Positions 1 through 8,804 are shown, numbered from the stretch's first letter. The stretch: DNA of 64,000 nucleotides from Streptomyces sp. CA-210063 (GCF_024612015.1 NZ_CP102512.1:3162001-3226000); one strand, 5' to 3'. The notes: generated by a model from the sequence alone, not told the origin. Program-made: numbers and translations.

Positions 1-208
1 AGCCGAGGATGGTGCCGCCGCGGGCGAGGATGCCGCTGACGGACTCCAGGTCGAGGCTGCGGTAGCGGCCGTCGAGCAGACCGGCGTAGCCGTCCTCGAA
101 GCCGATGACCTCGTCGCCGTACTGGGCGACCGCTCGGTGCACGACCGACCGGATCACTGCGTTCAGGCCCGGACAGTCGCCGCCTGCGGTGAGAACTCCG
201 ATACGCAT
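1..208 (-). CDS. pfkA: ATP-dependent 6-phosphofructokinase, N-terminal part
   Basis: Glycolytic kinase that phosphorylates fructose 6-phosphate to the 1,6-bisphosphate in the cytosol. The visible 69 residues begin MRIGVLTAGGDCPGLNAVIR, the glycine-rich nucleotide-binding start typical of PfkA, and continue through a GFEDGYAGLLDG segment; the rest lies beyond the left window edge. The ATG at 206-208 (minus strand) is preceded by an AGGAGA ribosome site about 8 bases upstream. The gene is divergent from pta across about 260 bases, so a shared regulatory region is possible. Actinobacterial enzymes of this family may use ATP or PPi; the fragment seen does not settle which. Confidence 0.9.
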   Translation of the reverse strand, partial: MRIGVLTAGGDCPGLNAVIRSVVHRAVAQYGDEVIGFEDGYAGLLDGRYRSLDLESVSGILARGGTILG

Positions 209-468
209 CGTGCTGTGTCTCCTGCTCGTCCTGATCATCCTGATCGGTGCCGGTACTTGTGAGCCAGTCCGATTGTTTCACGGCTCGCTGGGGGCCGCCG
301 CGTCCCTACAGGCTCTCCGGCGGGACCGCGACCTGACGGGCGCCTTAGCCACCCGCAAGGGTATTGTCAAGAGGGTTTCCGTCCGCCGCGACGGTGATTT
401 TCGATCACGCACAGCCACACCCACCGAACCACACGTCCTACACGTCCCACATGAAACGGAGAGCACAC
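209..468. other. divergent pfkA/pta intergenic region
   Basis: About 260 bases between two divergent genes. It must hold both promoters, but I see no clear consensus -10/-35 pair and no strong inverted repeat. The AGGAGA ribosome site of pfkA and the ACGGAGAG site of pta mark the two ends. Confidence 0.4.
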
Positions 469-2553
469 GTGACGCGCAGCGTGTACGTGACCGGGATCGA
501 CCGCGGCGACGGCCGCCAGGTCGTCGAGCTGGGGGTCATGGAGCTCCTGACCCGCCACGTCGACCGGGTGGGGGTGTTCCGGCCACTGCTGCACCACGGC
601 CCGGACCGGCTCTTCGAACTGTTGCGCGCCCGCTATCGGCTCACCCAGGACCCGGCGACCGTGTACGGCATGGACTACCACGAGGCGTCCACCCTCCAGG
701 CCGAGCACGGCACGGACGAGCTCGTCTCGACGCTCGTCGACCGCTTCCACGCCGTCGCCCGTGACTACGACGTCGTCCTCGTCCTGGGTACGGATTTCGC
801 CGACACCCAGTTCCCGGACGAGCTGGCCCTCAACGCACGGCTCGCGAACGAGTTCGGCGCCTCCGTCATCTCCGTCGTCGGCGGGCGGAAGCAGACCGCC
901 GAGTCCGTCGCCGCCGAGACGCACAACGCGTACCGCGCGTACGAGGGCCTCGGCTGTGACGTCCTCGCCATGGTCGTCAACCGGGTCGCGCCCGCCGACC
1001 GCGCCGGGATAGCGGAGCGCCTCGGCGACTCCCGGCTCCCGCTGCCCGTGCCCTGTTACGTGGTTCCCGACGAGCCCGCCCTCTCCGCGCCCACCGTCGC
1101 CCAGATCACCCACGCGCTCGGCGGCAAGGTACTGCTCGGCGACGACTCGGGCCTCGCCCGCGACGCGCTGAACTTCGTCTTCGGCGGCGCCATGCTCCCG
1201 AACTTCCTCAACGCGCTGACCCCGGGCTGTCTCGTCGTCACCCCCGGCGACCGCGCGGACCTCGTCGTGGGGGCGCTGGCCGCCCACAGTGCCGGGACCC
1301 CGCCCATCGCCGGCGTCCTCCTCACCCTCAACGAGCGGCCCAGCGACGAGGTCCTCACCCTCGCCGCCCGCCTCGCCCCCGGCACCCCCGTGGTCGCCGT
1401 CGAGACCGGCTCCTTCCTCACCGCCTCCGAACTCTTCTCCATGGAGGGCAAGCTGAGCGCGGTGACGCCACGCAAGGCGGAGACCGCGCTCGGGCTGTTC
1501 GAGCGGTACGTCGACACCACCGAGCTGCGCAACCGGGTCTCGGCGCCGAGCAGCGACCGCGTCACGCCGATGATGTTCGAGCACACGCTGCTGGAGCAGG
1601 CCCGGTCCGAACGGCGCCGGGTGGTCCTGCCCGAGGGGACCGAGGAGCGCGTGCTGCACGCGGCCGAGGTGCTGCTGCGGCGCGGGGTCTGCGATCTCAC
1701 CCTCCTCGGCCCCGTCGAGCTGATCCGCAAGAAGGCCGCCGACCTGGGCATCGACCTCGGCGAAAGTCAGCTGGTGGACCCGGCGACCTCCGAGTGGCGG
1801 GACATGTTCGCCGAGAAGTACGCCCAGTTCCGTGCCCACAAGAACGTCAGTATCGAGCTGGCGTACGACGTCGTGTCCGATGTGAACTACTTCGGCACGC
1901 TCATGGTCCAGGAGGGGCTCGCCGACGGCATGGTGTCGGGGTCGGTGCACTCCACCGCCGCCACCATCCGGCCCGCCTTCGAGATCATCAAGACCAAGCC
2001 GGACGCCGGCATCGTCTCGTCCGTCTTCTTCATGTGCCTCGCCGACAAGGTGCTGGTCTACGGCGACTGCGCGGTCAATCCGGATCCGAACGCCGAGCAG
2101 CTCGCCGACATCGCCATCCAGTCCGCCGCGACGGCCCTGCGGTTCGGGGTCGAGCCGAGGATCGCGATGCTGTCGTACTCCACGGGTACGTCCGGCTCGG
2201 GCGCCGACGTCGACAAGGTGCGGGAGGCCACCGAGATCGTGCGCTCCCGGCGGCCCGATCTGAAGATCGAGGGGCCGATCCAGTACGACGCCGCCGTCGA
2301 GCCCAGTGTCGCGGCGACCAAGCTGCCGGGCTCCGAAGTCGCCGGCCAGGCAACGGTGTTGATCTTCCCGGACCTCAACACCGGCAACAACACCTACAAG
2401 GCCGTGCAGCGCTCGGCCGGCGCGCTCGCGGTCGGACCGGTGCTGCAGGGGCTGCGCAAGCCGGTCAACGACCTGTCCCGGGGCGCGCTCGTCCAGGACA
2501 TCGTCACCACCGTCGCCATCACGGCGATCCAGGCCCAGACCCCCGCCAAGTGA
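469..2553 (+). CDS. pta: phosphate acetyltransferase (long, three-domain type)
   Basis: Interconverts acetyl-CoA plus phosphate with acetyl phosphate plus CoA. The 694-residue protein has the long-form Pta layout: an N-terminal P-loop-like (BioD/DRTGG) regulatory half starting VTRSVYVTGIDRGDGRQ, then a C-terminal PTA_PTB catalytic domain beginning near residue 370 (MFEHTLLEQARSERRRVVLP) with the conserved VLVYGDCAVNPDPN and SYSTGTSG segments. I chose the GTG at 469 because ACGGAGAG lies just upstream; the reading frame stays open further 5' but that extension lacks Pta-like sequence. ackA follows after 20 bases, giving a pta-ackA operon for the acetate overflow and recovery pathway. Confidence 0.96.
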   Translation: MTRSVYVTGIDRGDGRQVVELGVMELLTRHVDRVGVFRPLLHHGPDRLFELLRARYRLTQDPATVYGMDYHEASTLQAEHGTDELVSTLVDRFHAVARDYDVVLVLGTDFADTQFPDELALNARLANEFGASVISVVGGRKQTAESVAAETHNAYRAYEGLGCDVLAMVVNRVAPADRAGIAERLGDSRLPLPVPCYVVPDEPALSAPTVAQITHALGGKVLLGDDSGLARDALNFVFGGAMLPNFLNALTPGCLVVTPGDRADLVVGALAAHSAGTPPIAGVLLTLNERPSDEVLTLAARLAPGTPVVAVETGSFLTASELFSMEGKLSAVTPRKAETALGLFERYVDTTELRNRVSAPSSDRVTPMMFEHTLLEQARSERRRVVLPEGTEERVLHAAEVLLRRGVCDLTLLGPVELIRKKAADLGIDLGESQLVDPATSEWRDMFAEKYAQFRAHKNVSIELAYDVVSDVNYFGTLMVQEGLADGMVSGSVHSTAATIRPAFEIIKTKPDAGIVSSVFFMCLADKVLVYGDCAVNPDPNAEQLADIAIQSAATALRFGVEPRIAMLSYSTGTSGSGADVDKVREATEIVRSRRPDLKIEGPIQYDAAVEPSVAATKLPGSEVAGQATVLIFPDLNTGNNTYKAVQRSAGALAVGPVLQGLRKPVNDLSRGALVQDIVTTVAITAIQAQTPAK

Positions 2554-2573
2554 ACCCCCACAGGAAGCCCATC

Positions 2574-3779
2574 GTGACCGCGACCCGCGTCCTCGTCCTC
2601 AACTCCGGCTCCTCGTCGGTGAAGTACCAGCTGCTCGACATGCGCGACAGCAGCCGTCTGGCCGTGGGCCTGGTCGAGCGCATCGGTGAGGGGAACTCCC
2701 GGCTGAAGCACACCCCGCTGAGCGACGGTGGCGACTCCCGCGAGCGCACCGGCCCGATCGCCGACCACGAGGCCGCCCTGAAGGCCGTCGCCGAGGAGCT
2801 GGCCGCGGACGGGCTCGGCCTCGACTCCCCGGAGCTGGCCGCCATCGGGCACCGTGTGGTGCACGGCGGGCAGAGCTTCACGCACCCGACCGTCGTCGAC
2901 GACGCCGTGCTCGCCGAGATCGAGCGGCTGATCCCGGTGGCGCCGCTGCACAACCCGGCCAATCTGACCGGGATCCGGACCGCCCAGGCCCTGCGGCCCG
3001 ACCTCCCGCAGGTCGCCGTGTTCGACACGGCCTTCCACACGACGATGCCGGAGTCCGCCGCCCGCTACGCGATCGACGTCGAGACGGCCGACGCGCACCG
3101 CATCCGGCGCTACGGCTTCCACGGCACCTCGCACGCGTATGTGTCCCGGGCGACCGCCGAGCTGCTGGGGAAGGCGCCGGAGGACGTCAACGTCATCGTG
3201 CTGCACCTCGGCAACGGAGCGTCCGCGTCGGCGGTCGAGGGCGGCCGGTGCGTGGACACCTCCATGGGGCTGACGCCTTTGGAGGGGTTGGTGATGGGTA
3301 CGCGGTCCGGAGACATGGACCCGGCCGTCATCTTTCATTTGATGCGCGTTGGCGGAATGTCCACGGACGAGATCGACACTCTCCTCAACAAGAAGAGCGG
3401 TCTGATCGGGCTGTGCGGCGACAACGACATGCGGGAAATACGCCGGCGTATCGACGAGGGCGACGAACAGGCGAAGCTGGCCTTCGACATCTACATTCAT
3501 CGGTTGAAGAAGTACATCGGTGCCTACTACGCGGTGCTCGGCCGGGTGGACGCGGTCGCGTTCACCGCGGGTGTCGGCGAGAACGCGGCGCCCGTGCGGG
3601 AGGCCGCCGTGGCGGGTATGGAAGGCCTGGGCCTCGCGGTCGACGGCGAGCTGAACGCCGTACGGGGCGACGGGCCGCGGCTGATCTCGCCGGCCGGCGC
3701 ACGGGTCGCGGTCGCGGTGGTGCCGACGGACGAGGAACTGGAGATCGCAGCACAGACGTACGCCCTGGTCGACAAATGA
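2574..3779 (+). CDS. ackA: acetate kinase
   Basis: Transfers phosphate between acetyl phosphate and ADP, making acetate and ATP (reversible), so it completes the Pta-AckA pathway. The 401-residue length is standard. Family marks seen: the N-terminal VLVLNSGSSSVKYQL phosphate loop, HRVVHGG, the HNPANL and FDTAFHTTMP segments, RYGFHGTSH, and MGLTPLEGLVMGTRSGD. The GTG at 2574 sits 6-7 bases after AGGAAG and 20 bases after the pta stop, so the two are probably co-transcribed and translated in sequence. No anomalies seen. Confidence 0.96.
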   Translation: MTATRVLVLNSGSSSVKYQLLDMRDSSRLAVGLVERIGEGNSRLKHTPLSDGGDSRERTGPIADHEAALKAVAEELAADGLGLDSPELAAIGHRVVHGGQSFTHPTVVDDAVLAEIERLIPVAPLHNPANLTGIRTAQALRPDLPQVAVFDTAFHTTMPESAARYAIDVETADAHRIRRYGFHGTSHAYVSRATAELLGKAPEDVNVIVLHLGNGASASAVEGGRCVDTSMGLTPLEGLVMGTRSGDMDPAVIFHLMRVGGMSTDEIDTLLNKKSGLIGLCGDNDMREIRRRIDEGDEQAKLAFDIYIHRLKKYIGAYYAVLGRVDAVAFTAGVGENAAPVREAAVAGMEGLGLAVDGELNAVRGDGPRLISPAGARVAVAVVPTDEELEIAAQTYALVDK

Positions 3780-3851
3780 GCAAAAGAGCAGTCGAGCACA
3801 GTCGAGTAATACACCCCGGTAACACGGCTGAGCGCATAGCCGCCCATTTGC

Positions 3852-3898
3852 ATATTCCACCAGACGGAATATTCCGTAGCGAAACAAACCGATAGGAT
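3852..3898 (+). promoter_or_regulatory. inverted repeat and candidate -10 upstream of pyk
   Basis: ATATTCC at 3852-3858 pairs with GGAATAT at 3866-3872 around a 7-base spacer, and the right half is itself part of a GGAATATTCC palindrome. TAGGAT at 3893-3898 resembles a -10 hexamer only about 7 bases before the pyk ATG. The AT-rich dyad stands out in this G+C-rich DNA and is a plausible operator. The promoter reading is inference. Confidence 0.35.
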
Positions 3899-3904
3899 CG
3901 CCCC

Positions 3905-5335
3905 ATGCGCCGTTCGAAAATCGTCTGTACTCTCGGCCCCGCGGTCGACTCCCACGAGCAACTGGTCGCCCTCATCGAGGCCGGCATGAACGTGGCCCGT
4001 TTCAATTTCAGCCACGGCAGCCACGCCGAGCACCAGGGCCGCTACGACCGGGTCCGGGCCGCGTCCGTGGAGACCGGCAAGGCCATCGGTGTCCTCGCCG
4101 ACCTGCAGGGCCCGAAGATCCGTCTGGAGACCTTCGCCGAGGGTCCGGTGGAGCTGGTGCGCGGTGACGAGTTCACCATCACCGCCGAGGACGTGCCGGG
4201 CGACAAGCAGATCTGCGGTACGACGTACAAGGGTCTGCCCGGTGACGTGGGCCCCGGCGACCAGGTCCTGATCAACGACGGCAACGTCGAGCTGAAGGTC
4301 CTCGAGGTCGACGGTCCGCGGGTGCGGACGGAGGTCATCGAGGGCGGTGTCATCTCCGACCACAAGGGCATCAACCTGCCCGGCGCGGCCGTGAACGTGC
4401 CGGCGCTGTCCGAGAAGGACGTCGAGGACCTGCGGTTCGCGCTGCGGATGGGCTGCGACCTGGTGGCGCTGTCCTTCGTCCGGAACGCCGATGACGTGCG
4501 GGACGTCCACAAGGTGATGGACGAGGTGGGCCGCCGGGTCCCCGTCATCGCCAAGGTGGAGAAGCCGCAGGCGGTCGAGAACATGGAGGACGTCGTGATG
4601 GCGTTCGACGGTGTGATGGTCGCCCGCGGCGACCTGGCCGTCGAGTACCCGCTCGAGCAGGTCCCCATGGTGCAGAAGCGCCTCATCGAGCTGTGCCGCC
4701 GCAACGCCAAGCCGGTGATCGTGGCGACCCAGATGATGGAGTCGATGATCACCAACTCGCGCCCCACGCGCGCCGAGGCCTCCGACGTGGCCAACGCGAT
4801 CCTGGACGGCGCGGACGCGGTCATGCTGTCGGCGGAGTCCAGCGTGGGCGCGTACCCGCTGGAGACGGTCCGTACGATGTCGAAGATCGTCACGGCGGCC
4901 GAGCAGGAGCTCCTCTCCAAGGGTCTGCAGCCGCTCGTCCCGGGCAAGAAGCCGCGGACGCAGGGCGGTTCGATCGCCCGTGCCGCCTGCGAGATCGCCG
5001 ACTTCCTCGGCGGCCGGGCCCTGGTGGCCTTCACGCAGTCCGGTGACACCGCCCGCCGGCTGTCCCGCTACCGCGCGTCCCAGCCGATCATCGCGTACAC
5101 GACCGACGAGTCCACCCGTAACCAGCTGTCGCTCAGCTGGGGTGTCGAGTCGCACGTCGTGCCGTTCGTGAACAGCACCGACGAGATGGTCGACCTGGTC
5201 GACCAGGAGATGGTCAGGCTCAACCGCTTCCAGGAGGGCGACATCGCGGTCATCACCGCCGGCTCACCCCCCGGCGTCCCGGGCACCACGAACATGGTCC
5301 GGGTGCACCACCTGGGCAGCGGCGCCCGCGACTGA
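3905..5335 (+). CDS. pyk: pyruvate kinase
   Basis: Converts phosphoenolpyruvate plus ADP to pyruvate plus ATP, the last glycolytic step. At 476 residues it is a standard bacterial Pyk. Conserved parts visible: MRRSKIVCTLGPA start, AGMNVARFNFSHGSH, LQGPKIR, the B-domain (about residues 70-165), IAKVEKPQAVENM with the catalytic lysine, the VARGDLAVE signature, and ATQMMESM. A C-terminal allosteric-type domain follows (about 345-470). It is 125 bases downstream of ackA, has its own upstream dyad, and ends in a strong bidirectional hairpin, so it may be separately transcribed. Confidence 0.96.
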   Translation: MRRSKIVCTLGPAVDSHEQLVALIEAGMNVARFNFSHGSHAEHQGRYDRVRAASVETGKAIGVLADLQGPKIRLETFAEGPVELVRGDEFTITAEDVPGDKQICGTTYKGLPGDVGPGDQVLINDGNVELKVLEVDGPRVRTEVIEGGVISDHKGINLPGAAVNVPALSEKDVEDLRFALRMGCDLVALSFVRNADDVRDVHKVMDEVGRRVPVIAKVEKPQAVENMEDVVMAFDGVMVARGDLAVEYPLEQVPMVQKRLIELCRRNAKPVIVATQMMESMITNSRPTRAEASDVANAILDGADAVMLSAESSVGAYPLETVRTMSKIVTAAEQELLSKGLQPLVPGKKPRTQGGSIARAACEIADFLGGRALVAFTQSGDTARRLSRYRASQPIIAYTTDESTRNQLSLSWGVESHVVPFVNSTDEMVDLVDQEMVRLNRFQEGDIAVITAGSPPGVPGTTNMVRVHHLGSGARD

Positions 5336-5361
5336 CGCCGCCGTCACACCCGTACGACAGC

Positions 5362-5399
5362 ACCGAGGGCGCCCCTGGAAATCCAGGTGCGCCCTCGGT
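5362..5399. terminator. bidirectional hairpin between pyk and the convergent exported-protein gene
   Basis: A 17-bp stem (5362-5378 with 5383-5399; one C/T mismatch) and AAAT loop, located 26 bases after the pyk stop and 62 bases before the stop of the convergent minus-strand gene. There is no T-tract, as is common in Streptomyces. It can serve both directions. Confidence 0.8.
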
Positions 5400-5461
5400 A
5401 TGTGCGGCTCCCGAACGGGTTCTGGGGGGTGACCGGCTGCTCAGTCGGTCATGGACCGGGC

Positions 5462-6829
5462 TCAGTCGGTCATGTACTGCCGCATGCCCGGCACGGTGAG
5501 CGTTCCGCCGAACTGGCCCGCCTGGACGACCTTCACATTGGTGAAGTAGATCAGCGGGATGTTCAGCGGCGGCGGGTGCTTCGGGTCGAAGGTCACCGGG
5601 ATCAGCCCGAGCAGGTTGCCGGAGATGCTCTCGGTGTACATGACCGTCCGGCCGTCGCGGATCGTGGACGTCGTGCCCTTGCCTGCCTGCACGTGATAGG
5701 TCACGCCGGCCTGCTTGTCCTTGACCGTCTGGTGCAGGTCACCGATGTCCGAGCCGTCGGAGACGACGTACTTCAGGACCTCCTTGACCGTGCCGTTGGC
5801 GGTCTTGACCTTGACGATGCCCTGGTAGTCGGCGCCCTTCAGCAGCAGCGAGCTGGCGTCCAGGTACCACGGGTCGTCGGGCAGCGCCGGGATGCCCTTC
5901 TCGACACCGCTCTCGTCGTCGGTGGCGACCGGGCAGCCGTCCGTGTCCGTGCTCTCGCTCGCGGACGGGCTCGGCGTCGAGGTGGCGTCGGTGGTGTCCT
6001 TCGCCTCGTCCTCGGTGTCCTCGGCGGTGTCGGTGATGTCCTTCGCCGCGTCCTCGACCTTGTCGGTGGCGTCGCCCGCGGTGTCCTGCGCGTCCTTGCC
6101 GGAGTCCGAGCCCGAGTCCGTTTTCTCGCCCGAGCCGGAGGCGTCCTGAGACGCGGAGGGCGACGGGGACGGGCTGGTGGACCCGGACGGCGTGGGGCCG
6201 GCCGTCTCCTGGTCCTCCGGCGTGAACAGGTCCTCGATCGCGTTGCCGATGTCGTCCAGGACGTTGCTGCCGCTCCCGGAGGCGGTGGCCGACGGCGTGG
6301 CCGTGGCGTCGGTGGCGTTCTTGTCGGTGGTGTCCGTCGACGTGGAGTCGTCGGCCGTGTCCTTGTCGTCGGAACCTGAATCCGACGAAGAGGAGTCGTC
6401 CGAGGACGTGTCGTCGGAGGCCGAGTCGCCGGTGGAGCTGTCGTCGGACGACGTCTCCTCGTCCGTGGGCTGCTCGTCCGTGGGCTCGTCGTCCGGGGTG
6501 TCGTCGCTCTCCGGGGTGGAGGCGGTCGGCGTCGGGGTCGGCGAGGCGGAGGTGTCCGTGCCCTCCTCGGCGGCCTCCAGGGCCTCCACGCAGTCCTTGT
6601 ACTCGTCCGCCGTCAGGCTCAGCTTCGCCGGGTCCTCGGCGCGGGCGAGGGTGGGCGTGAAGCCCATGCCCATGAGGACCGCCGTCGGCATGGCCGCCAG
6701 GGCTATCGCCTTGCCCGCCGGCATGTTCAGCCGGGTGAGAAGGGGCTTCTTGGGCGCCGCGTGCCGCGGTCCGGATCTCGCACGGGACTCTCCCACCGAA
6801 GTCCCGTGGGTCACCTCGTCAGCCGGCAC
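5462..6829 (-). CDS. secreted protein with long Ser/Thr/Asp-rich linker, unknown function
   Basis: 455 residues, no function recognised. Layout: a basic N-terminal stretch, a hydrophobic segment around residues 35-60 (AIALAAMPTAVLMGMGFTPTLARA) ending in an A-R-A signal-peptidase-like site, a short folded region with one Cys, about 200 residues of low-complexity S/T/D/P linker, then a C-terminal domain of about 150 residues starting near DPWYLDASSLLLKG. The linker suggests a protein that spans or lies in the cell wall. The GTG at 6829 has GGGAGG upstream and overlaps the previous gene's end by 11 bases, so translation is probably coupled. The whole is the last gene of a three-gene module (6.8-8.2 kb). 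Confidence 0.75.
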   Translation of the reverse strand: MPADEVTHGTSVGESRARSGPRHAAPKKPLLTRLNMPAGKAIALAAMPTAVLMGMGFTPTLARAEDPAKLSLTADEYKDCVEALEAAEEGTDTSASPTPTPTASTPESDDTPDDEPTDEQPTDEETSSDDSSTGDSASDDTSSDDSSSSDSGSDDKDTADDSTSTDTTDKNATDATATPSATASGSGSNVLDDIGNAIEDLFTPEDQETAGPTPSGSTSPSPSPSASQDASGSGEKTDSGSDSGKDAQDTAGDATDKVEDAAKDITDTAEDTEDEAKDTTDATSTPSPSASESTDTDGCPVATDDESGVEKGIPALPDDPWYLDASSLLLKGADYQGIVKVKTANGTVKEVLKYVVSDGSDIGDLHQTVKDKQAGVTYHVQAGKGTTSTIRDGRTVMYTESISGNLLGLIPVTFDPKHPPPLNIPLIYFTNVKVVQAGQFGGTLTVPGMRQYMTD

Positions 6830-7442
6830 TGTGCCTCCCGTTCGTCCCGTTCGTGGGGGTGGTACCTGACAGGTCGTCGCCCTCGCCGTTCGTCGCCCCG
6901 TTCGCCGAGCCCGCGGTCGCGGGTTCCGGGGCGTCGCCCTTGTGCAGGGGGACCGCACCTTGCTGTGCCGTGTCCTGAGGGGCCGTGTCCTGGGGAGCCG
7001 GAGTCCGCGACGGGGTCTTGTAGGTGGACGGCACCGCCGCCTCCTGGTAACCGGGCGCCCAGGCGATGGCCAGCGCACCTCCGACCAGGGAGAGCAGGAA
7101 ACCGACACCGAAGCCGCCCAGGTTGGAGACCGGGATGGACACGAGCGCCAGGAGGATCGCCGCCGTACCGGCGAAGGTGCGTACATGCCGCTGGAACCAC
7201 AGACTGATCCCGAGCACCACCAACAGCACGCCGATGATGAGGGATCCGGCGCCGCCCGTCGTCGACATGGCGAGCGTCAGATGGCCGATCTGCAGCTCCG
7301 CGTACGGCAGGTACATGATCGGGAAACCGCCGAGCAGTACCAACAGGCCCGCCCAGAAGGGACGAGAGCCCCTCCAGTCGCGGAAGCGCCGCCGGAAGGC
7401 GCGCAGATAGTCCTCGTTCTGCCCCGTTGACTCGGCGCTCAT
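6819..7442 (-). CDS. DUF6114-type membrane protein
   Basis: 207 residues. A short hydrophilic N-terminus (about 30 residues), then four hydrophobic stretches between roughly residues 30 and 130 that look like transmembrane helices (for example FWAGLLVLLGGFPIMYLPYA, and a Gly-rich last helix ending LAIAWAPGYQEAAVP). A disordered cytosolic or extracellular tail follows. I recall this as the actinobacterial DUF6114 family, which has no known activity. ATG at 7442 was preferred (AGGGAG about 9 bases upstream); a TTG six bases further upstream is possible. Overlaps the downstream secreted-protein gene by 11 bases. Confidence 0.75.
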   Translation of the reverse strand: MSAESTGQNEDYLRAFRRRFRDWRGSRPFWAGLLVLLGGFPIMYLPYAELQIGHLTLAMSTTGGAGSLIIGVLLVVLGISLWFQRHVRTFAGTAAILLALVSIPVSNLGGFGVGFLLSLVGGALAIAWAPGYQEAAVPSTYKTPSRTPAPQDTAPQDTAQQGAVPLHKGDAPEPATAGSANGATNGEGDDLSGTTPTNGTNGRHSAG

Positions 7443-7606
7443 GGACAACAGCTCCCTGGAACGGTGTTGCTATGAGAAGTTCACGTACGACACGTACGAA
7501 GCGCGCGTACGGAATTCACGTACGGATGCGCGTGCGCGACGGAGCGCACGGCGAGAAAGACGGGCGGGCGAAGAAGCGCAGGCCCCCTCACCCGCCCAGG
7601 GAGTGC

Positions 7607-8242
7607 CTAGTAGCACTCCACCTTGCCCTTGTGAAGCGACATCTTCAGATTGCTCAGCTTGAAGGTTCCGGCAGTGGTCGCCCACGCCGTCTGCTTCACG
7701 TCGGTCAGCGTGGCCACCTCGGCCTGCTGGCCGAACCCGTAGGGGTTGGCCTGCTCCGAGCCGCCCTTCATGCCCGGACCCTTGTTGGCGTCCTTGGCCG
7801 CCACACCGATGTCGATGTTCGTGAAGACGGCGTCGCCCTCAAGCTCCTCGACGTCGATGTAGAGCTTCTCGGCCTCGACCTTCTTGCCACCGGTACCGGC
7901 GGTCAGTTGGAGGCTGACGCTACCGAGAATCGGGACGTTCGGGGTGACGACCGACTGGCACATGTTGGTGATCTTCGCGTTCTCGAACGCGGAGACGGCG
8001 ACGGGGTGAACCGTCTTCTCGCCCTTGAGGGTGTAGCCCTCGTCGAGCGCCCCGTACTGCGAGAAGCCCGTACCCTCGATCAGGTCAGCCGTCACCTTGA
8101 ACGACTGGCCCGACACGCTGAACGACGCCGCGAGAGCACCCTGCGCGAGGGCGACACCTATCGCTGCTGTGGCGGCGACGCTGGGCACCATGACCACAGC
8201 GAACCGCTTCCATCTGGTCCCGCCACGCACCTGGGACTCCAT
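7607..8242 (-). CDS. DUF6230-type exported protein
   Basis: 211 residues. A basic N-terminus and a single hydrophobic segment at about residues 14-38 (FAVVMVPSVAATAAIGVALAQGALA) give a signal peptide or anchor; the rest is predicted to lie outside the membrane. The mature part is beta-rich, with repeated short turns (ENAKITNMCQ, GDAVFTNIDIG, GTFKLSNLKMSL) that echo FTNVKV in the third gene of the module. I believe it belongs to DUF6230; function is unknown. The ATG at 8242 follows an excellent AAGGAGG site. It is the first gene of the module and 165 bases upstream of the DUF6114 gene. Confidence 0.75.
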   Translation of the reverse strand: MESQVRGGTRWKRFAVVMVPSVAATAAIGVALAQGALAASFSVSGQSFKVTADLIEGTGFSQYGALDEGYTLKGEKTVHPVAVSAFENAKITNMCQSVVTPNVPILGSVSLQLTAGTGGKKVEAEKLYIDVEELEGDAVFTNIDIGVAAKDANKGPGMKGGSEQANPYGFGQQAEVATLTDVKQTAWATTAGTFKLSNLKMSLHKGKVECY

Positions 8243-8620
8243 ATTTCCTCCTTCTCGGACGTACATCTCCTGACACCGGTTCGCCCCTTGGAACGGCGGC
8301 TCAGCCGGGCAGGGATGGGAGAAGTGCTACGTCCTCGGTAAGGAGAGCGCCCGCGCCCGGTCGCGCGAAAAGCGCCCGAATCACCGGCGATCACCCCCGA
8401 GCGACAACCACTGGTCGCGCCTGACACGCATCACGCACAACCTGCTGGACAGGCTCCGCCGTTGAGCGGAGACCCCCCTGCCCAAGAGCCGGCGCCACTG
8501 TCGCCCGCTCTACTCGGTGGGGACCCAGAAAACCCGTTGACCCGACTGGCTGGCGGGGTGCGGGAACGGACCGAGCGTCGCCGATCGTGGTGCATTCTCG
8601 CCGCCCCCGCAAGGGGGGTC

Positions 8621-8636
8621 GTTACTGGCTAGTAAC
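8621..8636. promoter_or_regulatory. operator-like dyad GTTACTGGCTAGTAAC
   Basis: A 16-base near-palindrome (half sites GTTACT/AGTAAC). Its minus-strand relative recurs at 8752-8764. The length and symmetry fit a dimeric TetR- or MarR-class repressor site. It is about 380 bases upstream of the DUF6230 start; the bound regulator is unknown. Confidence 0.5.
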
Positions 8637-8751
8637 GGACGGATAACCGAACAACGACCCATCGGCATCGGCCAGCGACCCTGGGTGGCGTCGAGTGAGC
8701 CGACACATCGGTTGACAGTTGGACAGAGTCCGACAGAAGGACGACTTTCTC

Positions 8752-8764
8752 TTACTGCCAGTAA
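8752..8764. promoter_or_regulatory. second operator-like dyad TTACTGCCAGTAA
   Basis: A perfect odd-centre palindrome (TTACTG-C-CAGTAA). Read on the minus strand as TGTTACTGGCAGTAAG it differs from the 8621 site mainly by one missing T. The pair looks like two copies of one binding motif 131 bases apart. Confidence 0.5.
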
Positions 8765-8766
8765 CA

Positions 8767-8804
8767 GCGGCCGCGTTTACCAAGATTTGGTAAAGCGCGG
8801 CCGC
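8767..8804. terminator. strong hairpin downstream of the thioredoxin/TPR gene
   Basis: Left arm 8767-8783 pairs with right arm 8787-8804 (17 pairs, one bulged base, GAT loop). The stem combines an AT-rich tip (TTTACCAA/TTGGTAAA) with a GCGGCCGC base. It lies about 130 bases after the stop of the minus-strand gene, so it may terminate that transcript, but its closeness to the 8752 dyad also allows a regulatory role. Confidence 0.5.

Noticed and set aside
367..1950. 527-codon minus-strand open frame antisense to pta
   Set aside because: An artefact of high G+C; the plus strand encodes a clear phosphate acetyltransferase.
8391..8612. 73-codon minus-strand frame in the long non-coding region
   Set aside because: No ribosome site, no codon bias, and it runs through a dyad; treated as non-coding.
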